In this document: piece by piece, positions 9,678 to 18,465 of the stretch
Numbering within the stretch: position 1 is the stretch's first letter
Layout: each line of letters starts with the position of its first letter
From: Lysobacterales bacterium
Lineage (GTDB): Bacteria; Pseudomonadota; Gammaproteobacteria; Xanthomonadales; SZUA-38
Assembly: GCA_030065125.1 (NCBI GenBank)
Contig: JASJDM010000002.1
Span: 124,001-188,000, forward strand
Direction: 5' to 3'
DNA length: 64,000 bases
The notes under the pieces: model-generated
What the model was told of the DNA's origin: nothing
The model's database searches: none
The model's input: the letters and a program-made list of their open reading frames with translations, nothing else
Program-made: the position numbers and the translations under genes

Positions 9678-11021
9678 TTAGATTCCGTAAGCGGTTCGAA
9701 TCAGGGTCATGGGATGCTCGCCCCCGGACATTCCAGCCCCGTGGGCCAGGTGGTCCGCCGCCAGAGGGCAGTCGCTCACCACGTGGTCGGCTTCCTGTTT
9801 CTTGATCTTGTTGACCACCGGCCGGGCAATTTTCATGGAGTGCTTGTGGGTTTCCCGGCGCACGCCGTAAGTCCCATCGTGGCCGGAGCAGCGTTCGTGG
9901 ACCTGCATTTCGATTCCCGGGAGCAGATTGAGGATCTCGCGGGTCTTGGGCCCGATGTTCTGAACCCGCTGGTGACACGCGACCTGGTAGGCCACCTTGC
10001 CGGCATCGGTCTTGAAATCAGTCTTGAGCAGCTCCGCCTTGTGCCGATGGGACAGGTACTCAAAGGGGTCGAAGGTGGCGCTTCGGACCTTGGCGACCTG
10101 TTCGTCCTCGGGGAACAAAAGGGGCAGCTCCTGCTTGAACATCAGGGTGCAGGAAGGAATGGGCGTCACGATATCCCACCCCTGGTCCACTGCGGCGGCG
10201 AGTTCGGGAATGTTGGCCTGTTTCAGCTTCTCCACCGCATCCAGGTCACCCAGCTCCATCTTCGGCATGCCACAGCACTGGGTGCCGCGATAGACCCGGG
10301 TTTCGATCCCGTTGTGGCGATACACCGCCACCATGTCTTCCACCATGGTGGGATGGTTGTAGTGGCCGTAGCAGGTGGCGAAGACCAGGACCTTGCCCCG
10401 GGTCGGCCCGGCGGCTGTCGCCTCCCCGGCGGGCTGGTCCTGCACCGACCGGCGTTTCAGCAGCGGCGGGTTGGCAAATTCGGGGACTCGCGCCTCCGGG
10501 TGGATATGCAGCGTCTTGTCCAGCAGCGCACGACCGGCCTTTGTCCGGTTGACCTTGTTGGCCGTCTGAACCACCACCGGAAGCGTGGACAGGCGTCCCA
10601 TGCTGGACGGGCTGGACAGGACCTTCTGATGCATGGGGGCACCCTGCTGGCGAAACTTGTGAGCCTTGGCACGCAGCATCAGGTGAGGAAAGTCCAGGTT
10701 CCATTCGTGGGGGGGCACATAGGGACATTTCACCTGGTAACACAGGTCGCACAGGTAGCAGTGATCCACTACCTGCATGTAGTCCCCTTTGGCGACGCCG
10801 TCCACCTCCATGGTGTCGGATTCGTCTACCAGGTCAAACAGCGTGGGAAAGGCCTGGCACAGGCTGACGCAGCGCCGGCAGCCGTGGCAGATATCGTAGA
10901 CTCGCTCGAGTTCGTCGTACAGCTTGTGCTCGTCCCAGAACTCTTCGCTGCGCCACTCGATGGGGTGCCGAGTCGGGGCTTCCAGCCCACCCTCGCGCCT
11001 TCCCGCGTCTGATTGAGACAT
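9678..11021 (-). CDS. GlpC/HdrB-like Fe-S oxidoreductase
   Basis: About 447 residues from ATG 11021; a TTG 21 bp upstream is possible. Two cysteine clusters CHGCRRCVSLC and CYLCDLCYQVKCPY (residues about 45-105) bind [4Fe-4S] centres. Two CCG-type repeats follow, one around TCYGHYNHP...CCGMP and one around ACHQRVQNIG...CSGHDGTYG, as in GlpC and heterodisulfide reductase HdrB. It is predicted to be a soluble or peripheral electron-transfer protein. Flanked by rubrerythrin (upstream) and DUF3501 (downstream), it is probably an electron donor or acceptor in the rubrerythrin-linked peroxide pathway (inference). Confidence 0.92.
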   Translation of the reverse strand: MSQSDAGRREGGLEAPTRHPIEWRSEEFWDEHKLYDELERVYDICHGCRRCVSLCQAFPTLFDLVDESDTMEVDGVAKGDYMQVVDHCYLCDLCYQVKCPYVPPHEWNLDFPHLMLRAKAHKFRQQGAPMHQKVLSSPSSMGRLSTLPVVVQTANKVNRTKAGRALLDKTLHIHPEARVPEFANPPLLKRRSVQDQPAGEATAAGPTRGKVLVFATCYGHYNHPTMVEDMVAVYRHNGIETRVYRGTQCCGMPKMELGDLDAVEKLKQANIPELAAAVDQGWDIVTPIPSCTLMFKQELPLLFPEDEQVAKVRSATFDPFEYLSHRHKAELLKTDFKTDAGKVAYQVACHQRVQNIGPKTREILNLLPGIEMQVHERCSGHDGTYGVRRETHKHSMKIARPVVNKIKKQEADHVVSDCPLAADHLAHGAGMSGGEHPMTLIRTAYGI

Positions 11022-11042
11022 GGAGCTGGCCCTCAAAAGCAA

Positions 11043-11065
11043 GCAGCCCCGACTGGCGGGGCTGC
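11043..11065 (-). promoter_or_regulatory. intercistronic hairpin between rubrerythrin and Fe-S gene
   Basis: GCAGCCCC (11043-11050) and GGGGCTGC (11058-11065) form a perfect 8-bp GC-rich stem with a 7-nt loop between the two cistrons. On the minus strand it is followed by TTGCTTTTGAG, only a weak T-run. It could be a leaky terminator or an mRNA-processing/stability stem that makes rubrerythrin more abundant than the downstream genes. Confidence 0.5.
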
Positions 11066-11078
11066 GTAAAGGAGTGAA

Positions 11079-11492
11079 TTAAAGGTCGTCGAGCGCTTTC
11101 TGGAATCGATTGGCGTGTGAGCGCTCGGCCTTGGCCAGGGTCTCGAACCAGTCGGCAATCTCGTCGAAGCCTTCGTCCCGTGCCGTCTTGGCCATGCCCG
11201 GATACATGTCGGTGTACTCGTGGGTCTCACCGGCGATGGCGGACTTCAGGTTGGCTTCGGTCTCGCCAAACGGCTCACCAGTTGCCGGATCACCACACTC
11301 TTCCAGGTACTCCAGGTGACCGTGGGCGTGACCGGTTTCACCTTCCGCGGTGGAACGGAACACGGCTGCCACGTCGTTGTAGCCTTCAATGTCAGCCTTT
11401 TGCGCAAAATACAGGTAGCGGCGGTTGGCCTGGGATTCACCGGCAAATGCAGCTTTCAGGTTGTCTTCGGTTTGAGATCCTTTGAGATCCAT
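11079..11492 (-). CDS. rubrerythrin family protein (no rubredoxin domain)
   Basis: A 137-residue four-helix ferritin-like di-iron protein that reduces hydrogen peroxide. The iron-ligand pattern is visible in [40 protein letters not shown] and [11 protein letters not shown]. The C-terminal rubredoxin-like Cys4 domain of full rubrerythrins is absent, so it needs a separate electron donor; the downstream Fe-S oxidoreductase is the natural candidate. It is the first gene of the operon. Confidence 0.95.
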   Translation of the reverse strand: MDLKGSQTEDNLKAAFAGESQANRRYLYFAQKADIEGYNDVAAVFRSTAEGETGHAHGHLEYLEECGDPATGEPFGETEANLKSAIAGETHEYTDMYPGMAKTARDEGFDEIADWFETLAKAERSHANRFQKALDDL

Positions 11493-11623
11493 GGCGTTTC
11501 TCCCTGTTAGGACGGATTGAGGATGGGTGTCGTGCTGGCACTGGCTCTCCAGTCTCGCGTCAGTATAAAAAACATACCGCCCGTGAAGAAATTGATAGTG
11601 GCTATGGCCTTGATAGCTTGGGG

Positions 11624-12040
11624 CTATGGCGCGTCCAGGTCGGCGCGCAGGTAACCCCGGGTGCCTGACACTTTCAGCTTACCGCCGTCGTCCACTTCCA
11701 TCCGGGTGGCAGCCTCCAGAATCTCGTACACGCGGCGCTCCTGGGCCATCAGCGGATCCATGCACATTTTCTTGGTGCTGCCGATGGGTCCGGATGTCAT
11801 GGCCTCGGGCGATCCCTTGAACTGCAGGCGAAAATCGTTGCATCCGGTGCTGCCGGCGACCTGCCCGTCGGCCAGGCTGATCTCCAGCCATCCGCCGGGT
11901 TCCGCCGCCACACCATCAACTTCCACCAGGGTCCAGCGCCCCACATCAAGCGCCGCCGGGGCGGCCGACTGACCGTCACTCACCGAGCAGGACGCCACCG
12001 TCAAGAGACACAGCCCTGCCAGGGCAATTTTCATGTACAT
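11624..12040 (-). CDS. META-domain (HslJ-like) lipoprotein
   Basis: 138 residues. The N-terminal signal peptide ends in a lipobox-like LLTVASC, predicting lipidation at Cys19 and an envelope location. The mature part is a META domain: WTLVEVDG, LADGQVAGSTGCNDF and MTSGPIGSTKKMC...ERRVYEILEAATRM. HslJ-type proteins are linked to heat and novobiocin resistance, but the family's mechanism is unknown. The start could be either of two ATGs (12040 or 12034). It follows hinT by 15 bp on the same strand. Confidence 0.9.
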   Translation of the reverse strand: MYMKIALAGLCLLTVASCSVSDGQSAAPAALDVGRWTLVEVDGVAAEPGGWLEISLADGQVAGSTGCNDFRLQFKGSPEAMTSGPIGSTKKMCMDPLMAQERRVYEILEAATRMEVDDGGKLKVSGTRGYLRADLDAP

Positions 12041-12055
12041 CGCAATTCTCCATCG

Positions 12056-12400
12056 TCAGCCTGGCGGCCAGGTCATTGCACGTCCCGCCAGGAAGTGCAG
12101 GTGAATATGGAACACCGTCTGGCCAGCCAGGGCATTACAGTTCATTACCACCCGGTAGCCGTCCTCGGCCACCCCCTGCTGTTTGGCGTAATCCGCGGCA
12201 GCAAGAAACAGCTCTCCAACCAGCCCTGCCGTTGCCGGCGTCAGGTCGTTGATGGTTCGAACGTGCTGTTTGGGAATGAATAGAACATGGTGCGGCGCCT
12301 GGGCGTTGATGTCCTTGAATCCCAGTACCTGGTCGGTTTCGTAAACGATGTCGGCCGGTATCTTGCGATCGATGATGTCCAGGAACAGTGTGTCGGACAT
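12056..12400 (-). CDS. hinT: HIT-family nucleotide-binding/purine nucleoside phosphoramidase
   Basis: A 114-residue histidine-triad protein. The N-terminus FLDIIDRKIPADIVYETDQVLGF and the terminal triad HIHLHFLAGR (H-x-H-x-H) are diagnostic of the HinT subgroup, which hydrolyses AMP-lysine and other phosphoramidates. Length is typical. It lies between recR and the META lipoprotein gene on the same strand. Confidence 0.96.
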   Translation of the reverse strand: MSDTLFLDIIDRKIPADIVYETDQVLGFKDINAQAPHHVLFIPKQHVRTINDLTPATAGLVGELFLAAADYAKQQGVAEDGYRVVMNCNALAGQTVFHIHLHFLAGRAMTWPPG

Positions 12401-12463
12401 GAATTGGTTTCCTCTCTGGATGATCCGTTGTGAGTATCCCGGCCGTGCCAGCGCTCTGTCAGG

Positions 12464-13072
12464 CTAGGCTTCCTCGCTCACCTCACGGCGACCCGAAAAG
12501 GCATGGGCCAGGGTACTGCTGTCAATGTATTCGAGCTCGCCCCCAAGGGGAACACCGTGGGCAATGCGCGTTACGCGGATCCCCGCCGACCGGGCCATGT
12601 GGGCCAGGTAGTGGGCGGTGGCCTCGCCTTCCACCGACGGATTGGTGGCAACGATGAGCTCCTGGACCGGCTCCTCGGAAAGCCGGGTTCGCAGCTGGTC
12701 GAGACCCAGGTCTTCAGGGCCAATGCCGTCCAGTGGTGACAGCTTGCCCATCAGCACAAAATAGGAGCCGCGAAACACCGTGGAGCTTTCCACCACCGCG
12801 GCGTCAATGGGATTTTCCACCACGCAGATCTGCCCCGAATCCCGGGAGGCATCCTGGCAGATGGTGCACAGGTCCTGGTCGGCAAAGGTGCGGCAGCGCC
12901 GGCAATGACCGATATCCCGCATGGCGGTGGCCAGGGCCTCGGACAGCCGGCGGCCGCCCTCCCGGTCCCGCTCCAGCAGGTGAAATGCAATTCTCTGGGC
13001 CGATTTCGGCCCGATGCCAGGCAGGCAGCACAGAGACTCCGTGAGCTGGTCCAGTAGTTTCGAGTGGCTCAC
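12464..13072 (-). CDS. recR: recombination mediator RecR
   Basis: 202 residues from GTG 13072. N-terminal helix-hairpin-helix ([17 protein letters not shown]), Cys4 zinc finger ([16 protein letters not shown]) and Toprim domain with [13 protein letters not shown] and a conserved [11 protein letters not shown] segment. It works with RecF and RecO in gap repair by loading RecA. It lies 12 bp after ybaB in the conserved dnaX-ybaB-recR operon. Confidence 0.98.
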   Translation of the reverse strand: MSHSKLLDQLTESLCCLPGIGPKSAQRIAFHLLERDREGGRRLSEALATAMRDIGHCRRCRTFADQDLCTICQDASRDSGQICVVENPIDAAVVESSTVFRGSYFVLMGKLSPLDGIGPEDLGLDQLRTRLSEEPVQELIVATNPSVEGEATAHYLAHMARSAGIRVTRIAHGVPLGGELEYIDSSTLAHAFSGRREVSEEA

Positions 13073-13084
13073 GGGTCCGCTGGG

Positions 13085-13408
13085 TCAGAAGGGAAACTTG
13101 AGTCCGCCGGGCAGCTTGAGCCCGCCGGCCAGCCCACCGAACTGATCTTTCATCAGCTGGGCAACCTTGTTGACCGCGTCGTTGGTCGCAGCGGCCACCA
13201 GGTCTTCCGCCATATCCGGGTCATCAGCCAGCAGGGCCCGGTCTATGGTGACCCGCCGCACCTCGTGCTGACCGGTCATGGTGACCTTCACCAGGCCGCC
13301 ACCGGACTCCCCGGTCACCTCGGTGCGCGCCAGCTCCTCGTGAGCTTTTTTCATGTCTTCCTGGACTTTCTGCGCCTGCTGCATCAGTCCCGCCAGTGGT
13401 CCTTTCAT
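13085..13408 (-). CDS. ybaB: YbaB/EbfC nucleoid-associated protein
   Basis: 107 residues with the family N-terminus ([29 protein letters not shown]) and the conserved core [17 protein letters not shown]. It binds DNA as a dimer. It sits 9 bp downstream of dnaX and upstream of recR, the universal context. A Gly/Leu/Pro-rich tail ([18 protein letters not shown]) ends the protein. Confidence 0.97.
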   Translation of the reverse strand: MKGPLAGLMQQAQKVQEDMKKAHEELARTEVTGESGGGLVKVTMTGQHEVRRVTIDRALLADDPDMAEDLVAAATNDAVNKVAQLMKDQFGGLAGGLKLPGGLKFPF

Positions 13409-13417
13409 GGATTATCC

Positions 13418-15205
13418 TCAGTTGTTGTTTTCCAGCGGTCGAACGGAGCCGGGCACGATCTCGGCGCCCAGCTGCTCCTGCAGCCTGAGCACGTTGGGAT
13501 CGCTGGCAATCTTCGACTCAGCGGCCTGCTGGCGCTGATCGCTGGCCCTGGCCATCTTTTCCGCTGGCGTATTGCTGGTGGCGCCGGTCTCAATTTTCAA
13601 TCTCACACCTTTGCCGTAAAAACGCTCCAGGCCGCTGCGGATCGTCTCCTCGGCACTGTCGGTGTGCAGGAACTGCTGCCTGGCATCCAGGGTCAGCTTG
13701 AACAGGCGCTCGCCTTCCCGGCTCAGCGTGCTGTTCTGGGCCAGCATGGCCGCCGGCCCCTTCAGCCCCAGCGAGTGGATCACCGATTCCCAGTTGCCAT
13801 CGTCCGGCGTTTCCGGGCGGTCGGTCAGCCCGCTTTCGGCGGGGGTCTCCACTGCGTCTGCGGGCGACCCGACGGGACCTTCACTGGCCTGGCCGCCGGC
13901 GACTCTCGCCTCTTCCCCGGCGGGCACCTCCGCTTCCTCCGGGCGGGCCTGGCTGGGAGGCTCGGCCGGCGGTGACGGCACGGCCGGAGCCTGGTTGGAG
14001 GCAGGCTGTGGTGGCCGCGCCTGTTCCGCTGCCGGTCGGACTGCGGGCGGGACCGGCCTGGCCGAGGGCGTTGGCGCGGCGGATCGCGATGCCGATGACT
14101 GACTGGTGTTACCGGCCTGCGCACCGGCCCGGCTGCCGGCGGGACAGAACGCCAGCATCCGCAGCAGGGTCATCTCAAAGCCGGTGCGGTGGTCCGGTGC
14201 CAGATCCAGCTCACTGCGACCGGTGGCGGCGATCTGGTAGCACAGCTGTACGTCCTCGGGATGCATGGCATCGGCTACATCCGCCGCCTGGCCCTCGGCC
14301 TGGACCTCCGGCACCATTTGCTGAATCGCTGCCTGGTGAAACATCTGGGAAAGCTCGCCCAGCACCCGGCCGTAGTCCGGTGAATACTCAATCAATTCCT
14401 GGCAGGTCTGCCACAATCCGGCGGGATCACCCTCGCACAGAGCCTGAACCAGCTTGTCCAGGTATTGGCCTTCCACGGTACCCAGCATGCTGCGCACGTC
14501 GGCAATGGCCAGCTTGCCGCCGCCGAACGCAATGGCCTGGTCCAGCAGGCTGAGCGCATCCCGCATACTGCCGTCAGCGCTGGCAGCAATCTGCTCCACC
14601 GCTTCAGCCTCGGCCTCAACCTGCTCCTCGCTGATCAGCTGACTCAGGTAGTCGGCGATCTGCTGGCCCGACAGACGCTTGAGATTGAACTGGAGGCAGC
14701 GGGACAGGATGGTCACCGGCAGCTTCTGGGGATCTGTGGTGGCCAGCAGGAATTTCACGTGGGGTGGCGGCTCTTCCAGGGTCTTGAGCAGCGCGTTGAA
14801 GCTGTGGGTGGACAACATGTGCACCTCGTCGATCAGGTACACCTTGTAGCGGCCCCGGGTCGGCGCGTACTGGACGTTTTCCAGCAGTTCCCGGGTGTCG
14901 TCCACCTTGGTCCTGGAGGCAGCGTCCACCTCGATCAGGTCGAAAAAACGCCCCTCGTCGATGTCGCTGCAGGTGCCGCATTCGCCACAGGGATGGGAGC
15001 TCACCCCAGTTTCGCAGTTCAGGGCCTTGGCGAAAATCCGCGCAATGGTGGTTTTCCCCACGCCCCGGGTACCCGTGAACAGCATGCAGTGATGCACCCG
15101 CTCGGTGTCCAGGGCATTGACCAGGGCGCGCACCACGTGCTCCTGTCCCACGAGCTGCTCAAAGGTGCGGGGGCGCCATTTTCGCGCCAGAACTTGGTAG
15201 GTCAT
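13418..15205 (-). CDS. dnaX: DNA polymerase III subunits gamma and tau
   Basis: 595 residues from ATG 15205 (MTYQVLARKWRPRTFEQLVGQEHV). Clamp-loader AAA+ ATPase: Walker A GTRGVGKT (45-52), zinc cysteines 64, 73, 76 and 79 as in E. coli, Walker B LIDEVHML and sensor-1/SRC motif ILSRCLQF. After about residue 365 comes a Pro/Ala/Ser-rich linker and a C-terminal tau-like domain. The upstream in-frame extension crosses tRNA-Ser antisense and is rejected. I saw no E. coli-type A-AAA-AAG slippery site, so a separate gamma form made by frameshifting is not evident. Confidence 0.97.
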   Translation of the reverse strand: MTYQVLARKWRPRTFEQLVGQEHVVRALVNALDTERVHHCMLFTGTRGVGKTTIARIFAKALNCETGVSSHPCGECGTCSDIDEGRFFDLIEVDAASRTKVDDTRELLENVQYAPTRGRYKVYLIDEVHMLSTHSFNALLKTLEEPPPHVKFLLATTDPQKLPVTILSRCLQFNLKRLSGQQIADYLSQLISEEQVEAEAEAVEQIAASADGSMRDALSLLDQAIAFGGGKLAIADVRSMLGTVEGQYLDKLVQALCEGDPAGLWQTCQELIEYSPDYGRVLGELSQMFHQAAIQQMVPEVQAEGQAADVADAMHPEDVQLCYQIAATGRSELDLAPDHRTGFEMTLLRMLAFCPAGSRAGAQAGNTSQSSASRSAAPTPSARPVPPAVRPAAEQARPPQPASNQAPAVPSPPAEPPSQARPEEAEVPAGEEARVAGGQASEGPVGSPADAVETPAESGLTDRPETPDDGNWESVIHSLGLKGPAAMLAQNSTLSREGERLFKLTLDARQQFLHTDSAEETIRSGLERFYGKGVRLKIETGATSNTPAEKMARASDQRQQAAESKIASDPNVLRLQEQLGAEIVPGSVRPLENNN

Positions 15206-15344
15206 GGGGGATTGATCATCCGGGCCTGGGCCGTGAGCGTAATCCCCTATTCTGCCAAGCCCCCCACCAAAACACCACGGATTTCCCTGCAATTCGACCT
15301 TGCCGCCACCGCCCCGGTGCAGTACCCTACGCGGCCTTCCGTTC

Positions 15345-15487
<143 letters not shown>

Positions 15488-15488
<1 letters not shown>

Positions 15489-15880
15489 CGGGCGAAGGAA
15501 TCCGAGTGGTTCGAAACCAAACAACGGCGCGCAGCGCCCACCCTTAAACCGTCTTCCTGAACTAGATTCAGGATCCATCGTCAATCCGGAAGCCCGAGAC
15601 CCCAAAGCGTAATCTGGCTCCCAACAGAGCCCCTGATCAAACACATACCCCCCCGAAACCACCCGCGGCTTTTTCGTATCTGTCGCAGAGGTACGGGCGA
15701 AGGATTCCAAGTGGTTCGAAACCAAACAACGGCGCGCAGCTCTCACCATTGCCCGTCTTACTGAACTTGATTCAGGATCCATCATCAATCCCAAAGCCCT
15801 AGACCCCAAAGCGTCATTGGCTCCCAACGGAGCCTCTGATCAAACAAATACCCCCGGAAACCACCTGGGGCTTTTTGGTA
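15488..15880. repeat. two tandem imperfect copies of a ~205-bp unit
   Basis: The 396-bp gap after the tRNA-Ser terminator holds no credible gene. ACGGGCGAAGGA at 15488 recurs at 15693, and the similarity extends through GGTTCGAAACCAAACAACGG, the palindrome CTGAAC-TNGA-TTCAGGATCC, GACCCCAAAGCGT, GGCTCCCAAC and CATACCCC/AATACCCC to a closing C/G-rich hairpin with CTTTTT. Unit 1 spans about 15488-15692 and unit 2 15693-15880. Each contains the same dispersed motif found near tRNA-Glu at 970. Confidence 0.7.
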
Positions 15881-15884
15881 AGGC

Positions 15885-16772
15885 CTAAACCCCCCGACCC
15901 AACACCCGATACAAAGGCGCCGACGCCACACGCTCAGCCACGTATTCAAAATCACGAACATAAAGCAAATTGCCTTCGGTGCTGCTTCCAGTTCTGTGCC
16001 GCAGCCCCCGGGTAAACGGGTCGTACTGGCAGACCCGGAACCCAAAACCCACCACGACCTCATGCAGTTTCGCCTCATCGTAGCCGTATCGCTCCCCACT
16101 GCCATTGAGCTCCATGATGATCGCCGCCAGTTCCCGACGGCCCAGCAGGTTCTCGGCACCCGCAATCACCTCGGTTTCGAAGCCTTCCACATCGATTTTC
16201 AGCAGCCCTGGTGTTCTGTCCCGACAAACCTGGTCCAGGGTAGTTGCCGGGATTGTGATGGCGCCTGGCGAGACCTCCTCGCCTGAGAGGACGTGATTGG
16301 TGGTGTCGAATGCGCTGGTGAATCGCAGTTCCCCGATTTCACTGCCGATGCCGACGTTGAGGGCTTCTACCAGTGCCTCGACTTCATTGATTTGAATGTT
16401 GTCGACCAGGTGTTGATAGGTCGCCGGTACGGGCTCCACCGCAATGGTTCTTGACCCGATCGCCGCAGAAGCCAGGATCGTGTAGGAACCCACGTTGGCC
16501 CCCACGTCACAAAAAAGGTCTTCCGGTCTGAGGAAATGCAGAACAAAAGACATGTCCTCAAACTCATGCAGTCCGCAGTACAGGTTACCCGTGGCACCAG
16601 TCATGCCCCGGCGGACAATCAGTCTGGAATCATTGGCGAAGTCCAGGATGACGCTGAGGTTCAACAGCCTCGAGGTGATCTGCCATCGAACAAAACGGCC
16701 CAGCGCCCGGGTTTTCCTGTTGACGTTGAGCGGATGCCCCAGGACGAATTGGACGGTGCGCAGCAGTGACAC
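15885..16772 (-). CDS. FkbM-family methyltransferase
   Basis: 295 residues from GTG 16772. The SAM-binding motif FCDVGANVGSYTILAS (about residues 87-102) is followed by TIAVEPVPATYQHLVDNIQIN and the FkbM-typical LLKIDVEGFETEVIAGAENLL, then IIMELN. Such enzymes O-methylate sugars or other small molecules and often serve polysaccharide loci; the acceptor here is unknown. It stands alone between the tRNA-Ser repeat region and ffs. Confidence 0.93.
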   Translation of the reverse strand: MSLLRTVQFVLGHPLNVNRKTRALGRFVRWQITSRLLNLSVILDFANDSRLIVRRGMTGATGNLYCGLHEFEDMSFVLHFLRPEDLFCDVGANVGSYTILASAAIGSRTIAVEPVPATYQHLVDNIQINEVEALVEALNVGIGSEIGELRFTSAFDTTNHVLSGEEVSPGAITIPATTLDQVCRDRTPGLLKIDVEGFETEVIAGAENLLGRRELAAIIMELNGSGERYGYDEAKLHEVVVGFGFRVCQYDPFTRGLRHRTGSSTEGNLLYVRDFEYVAERVASAPLYRVLGRGV

Positions 16773-16973
16773 TTCAATCTTCCCAAAAGCCGGTGACCGG
16801 CGGAATCTGCATGCCTATGGTTTCTGCTGGGCCCACGCAACGCAAGTCCGTCCTGACGCTGCCGGGACAGCAGGGAATATCCGGCGCAGAATTTCCGTGA
16901 TTTTTCCGCTCAAAACGTAGACAATGCGGCCCCTGAATTGACTTGGCCGCGCCAGCGCCGTCACCCGCTCAAT

Positions 16974-17087
16974 GGCGGCCTTCGTCGGTTCCCTCGCGAC
17001 GATACATTGTGAACCCCGTCAGGCCCGGAAGGGAGCAGCGGCAACAGTGGATTCGGGTGCCGGGGGGTTGCTGGCGAAGGACGCCAC
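16974..17087 (+). ncRNA. ffs: 4.5S signal recognition particle RNA
   Basis: The invariant SRP RNA tip is present: GTCAGGCCCGGAAGGGAGCA around 17019-17038 contains the GGAA tetraloop and the symmetric-loop bases that bind Ffh. The 5' GGCGGCCTTCGTC and the 3' GGCGAAGGACGCC pair to form the closing stem, so the gene is about 114 nt. It is not followed by an obvious T-run terminator. Ends are approximate by a few bases. Confidence 0.92.
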
Positions 17088-17096
17088 CTACAGGAA

Positions 17097-17729
17097 TCAG
17101 CCCCCGCCCATCGGGGGCTGATTATTTTTGGTCTGCTGAAGCCAGTCGCTCCAGGTATCGATGTCGGCCTGCGGATCCAGCAGGGTCACCTCGAGCCGCA
17201 GCTGCCTGGCCAGCTCGACAGACTGTTCCAGCACCCGCTCGGTGCCCCAGTCCACCCCCTGGAACAACCCCGGCTGGGGCTGCGCCAGCCCGACCAGGTA
17301 GTAACCCCCATCCAATGCCGGGCCAAATACCACCGCGTCATCCCCCCTCAGCGCGTCCAGCCCCTGATGAAGCTGGGCGGGGCGCAATCCCGGGCAGTCC
17401 ACGCCCACGACCAGGGCGGGCTCACCCTCTGCCAGGGCACTGACCAGGGCGTGGTGCATTCTTGCCCCCAGGTCGTCCCCCTGCTGCCGGCGCACCGGCC
17501 AGCCGCTGTGCTGCCGCCAGGACCGGATGATGGGATGGTCCCCGTCACCAGCGATCCACAGCTCCGCAGCGCAGCCCGAATCGCTAACGGTCTGGAGGGT
17601 CCGGTCCAGCAAATGCAGGTACACTTCCAGAGCTGCTTCGTCGCCGGCATCCCGGGCGATGCGGGTCTTGACCTGGCCGAGCACCGGCGCCCGGGCAAAA
17701 ACCAGCACCCTGCCGCTAGCCTGGATCAT
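17097..17729 (-). CDS. TIGR04282-family glycosyltransferase (arsenosugar-type)
   Basis: 210 residues. GT-A-like nucleotide-sugar fold: VLVFARAPVLGQVKTRIARDAG at the N-terminus, DLGARMHHAL, then VGVDCPGLRP (metal/sugar-binding Asp) and FGPALDGGYYLVGL. This is the pattern of the family labelled arsenosugar-biosynthesis-associated glycosyltransferase. It overlaps functionally with the next gene (17743-18435), 13 bp away, which encodes the usual partner family; the true product of this pair outside cyanobacteria is unproven. Confidence 0.9.
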   Translation of the reverse strand: MIQASGRVLVFARAPVLGQVKTRIARDAGDEAALEVYLHLLDRTLQTVSDSGCAAELWIAGDGDHPIIRSWRQHSGWPVRRQQGDDLGARMHHALVSALAEGEPALVVGVDCPGLRPAQLHQGLDALRGDDAVVFGPALDGGYYLVGLAQPQPGLFQGVDWGTERVLEQSVELARQLRLEVTLLDPQADIDTWSDWLQQTKNNQPPMGGG

Positions 17730-17742
17730 TCATTCATCCAGT

Positions 17743-18435
17743 CTAGCGGGCATGACGATAGCGCCGCGCCAGGTCCGCCGGCCGGGCACCCAGGAAATAC
17801 GCCGCCCGCAGGTACCACATGAGCAGGACGGTATTGACGATGCCCCGCTCTTCCCAGCGGCGGGTGGAGGTGCCCAGCCGTTGGCGCAGGCAGCGGGGAC
17901 GCGCCAGGCGCTTGAGCCGGCGACTGAGGGCGATGTCCTCCATCAGCTCGATCCGGGGAAAGCCATCCACCCGCTCCAGCAGGGATCGCGCCACGAAAAT
18001 CCCCTGATCCCCGGTGGCAATGCCGGTCAGGCGGGAGCGCCAGTTCATGGCGGTTTCAATCACTCGAAATGCCCCGCGCGGGGATTCGAGCCGGATATCG
18101 AAGCGCCCCCAGGCGGTATCGTCATCCAGCATTGGCGCCAGCTGCTGCCACGGTTCACCGGCCAACCCGGTATCGGCATGAATAAACCAGATCAACCGGC
18201 CACCGGCGGCGCGCCAGCCATGGTTGAGCTGATGCGCGCGCCCACAACCGACTGTAAGCAATCGGTCCACCAGCGGGTCTGACTGGGTCACGGTCTGATC
18301 GCTGCTGCCGCCGTCCACCAGTATCACTTCGGCGCCCAGCTCCCGCAGGCCTTGCAACGCTTCGAGCGTATGCACGATGATCCTCTCCTCGTTGAGAGTG
18401 GGCACAACAACACTGAGCTGCTGGAAGCGATTCAT
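17743..18435 (-). CDS. TIGR04283-family glycosyltransferase (GT2, arsenosugar-type)
   Basis: 230 residues from ATG 18435. A GT2 fold with LSVVVPTLNEERIIVHTLEAL, VILVDGGSSDQT, RAHQLNHG and IWFIHADTGL (DxD-like). The later WRSRLTGIATGDQGIFVARSLLERVDGFPRIELMEDIALSRRLK is characteristic of TIGR04283. The frame runs 59 codons further upstream into the divergent gene and is rejected. It is the first gene of a two-gene operon with the TIGR04282 gene and is divergent from the VTT-flavoprotein gene, with 30 bp between the starts. Confidence 0.92.
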   Translation of the reverse strand: MNRFQQLSVVVPTLNEERIIVHTLEALQGLRELGAEVILVDGGSSDQTVTQSDPLVDRLLTVGCGRAHQLNHGWRAAGGRLIWFIHADTGLAGEPWQQLAPMLDDDTAWGRFDIRLESPRGAFRVIETAMNWRSRLTGIATGDQGIFVARSLLERVDGFPRIELMEDIALSRRLKRLARPRCLRQRLGTSTRRWEERGIVNTVLLMWYLRAAYFLGARPADLARRYRHAR

Positions 18436-18465
18436 GTCAGGTTCCGGCGGTGATAAGGAAATCTC

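Noticed and set aside
9714..11012. Plus-strand ORF of 432 codons antisense to the Fe-S protein gene
   Set aside because: The opposite strand carries conserved cysteine clusters; the antisense translation has no recognisable features.
13418..15205. Programmed frameshift in dnaX
   Set aside because: No A-AAA-AAG or similar long A-run was found in the coding strand of the relevant region.
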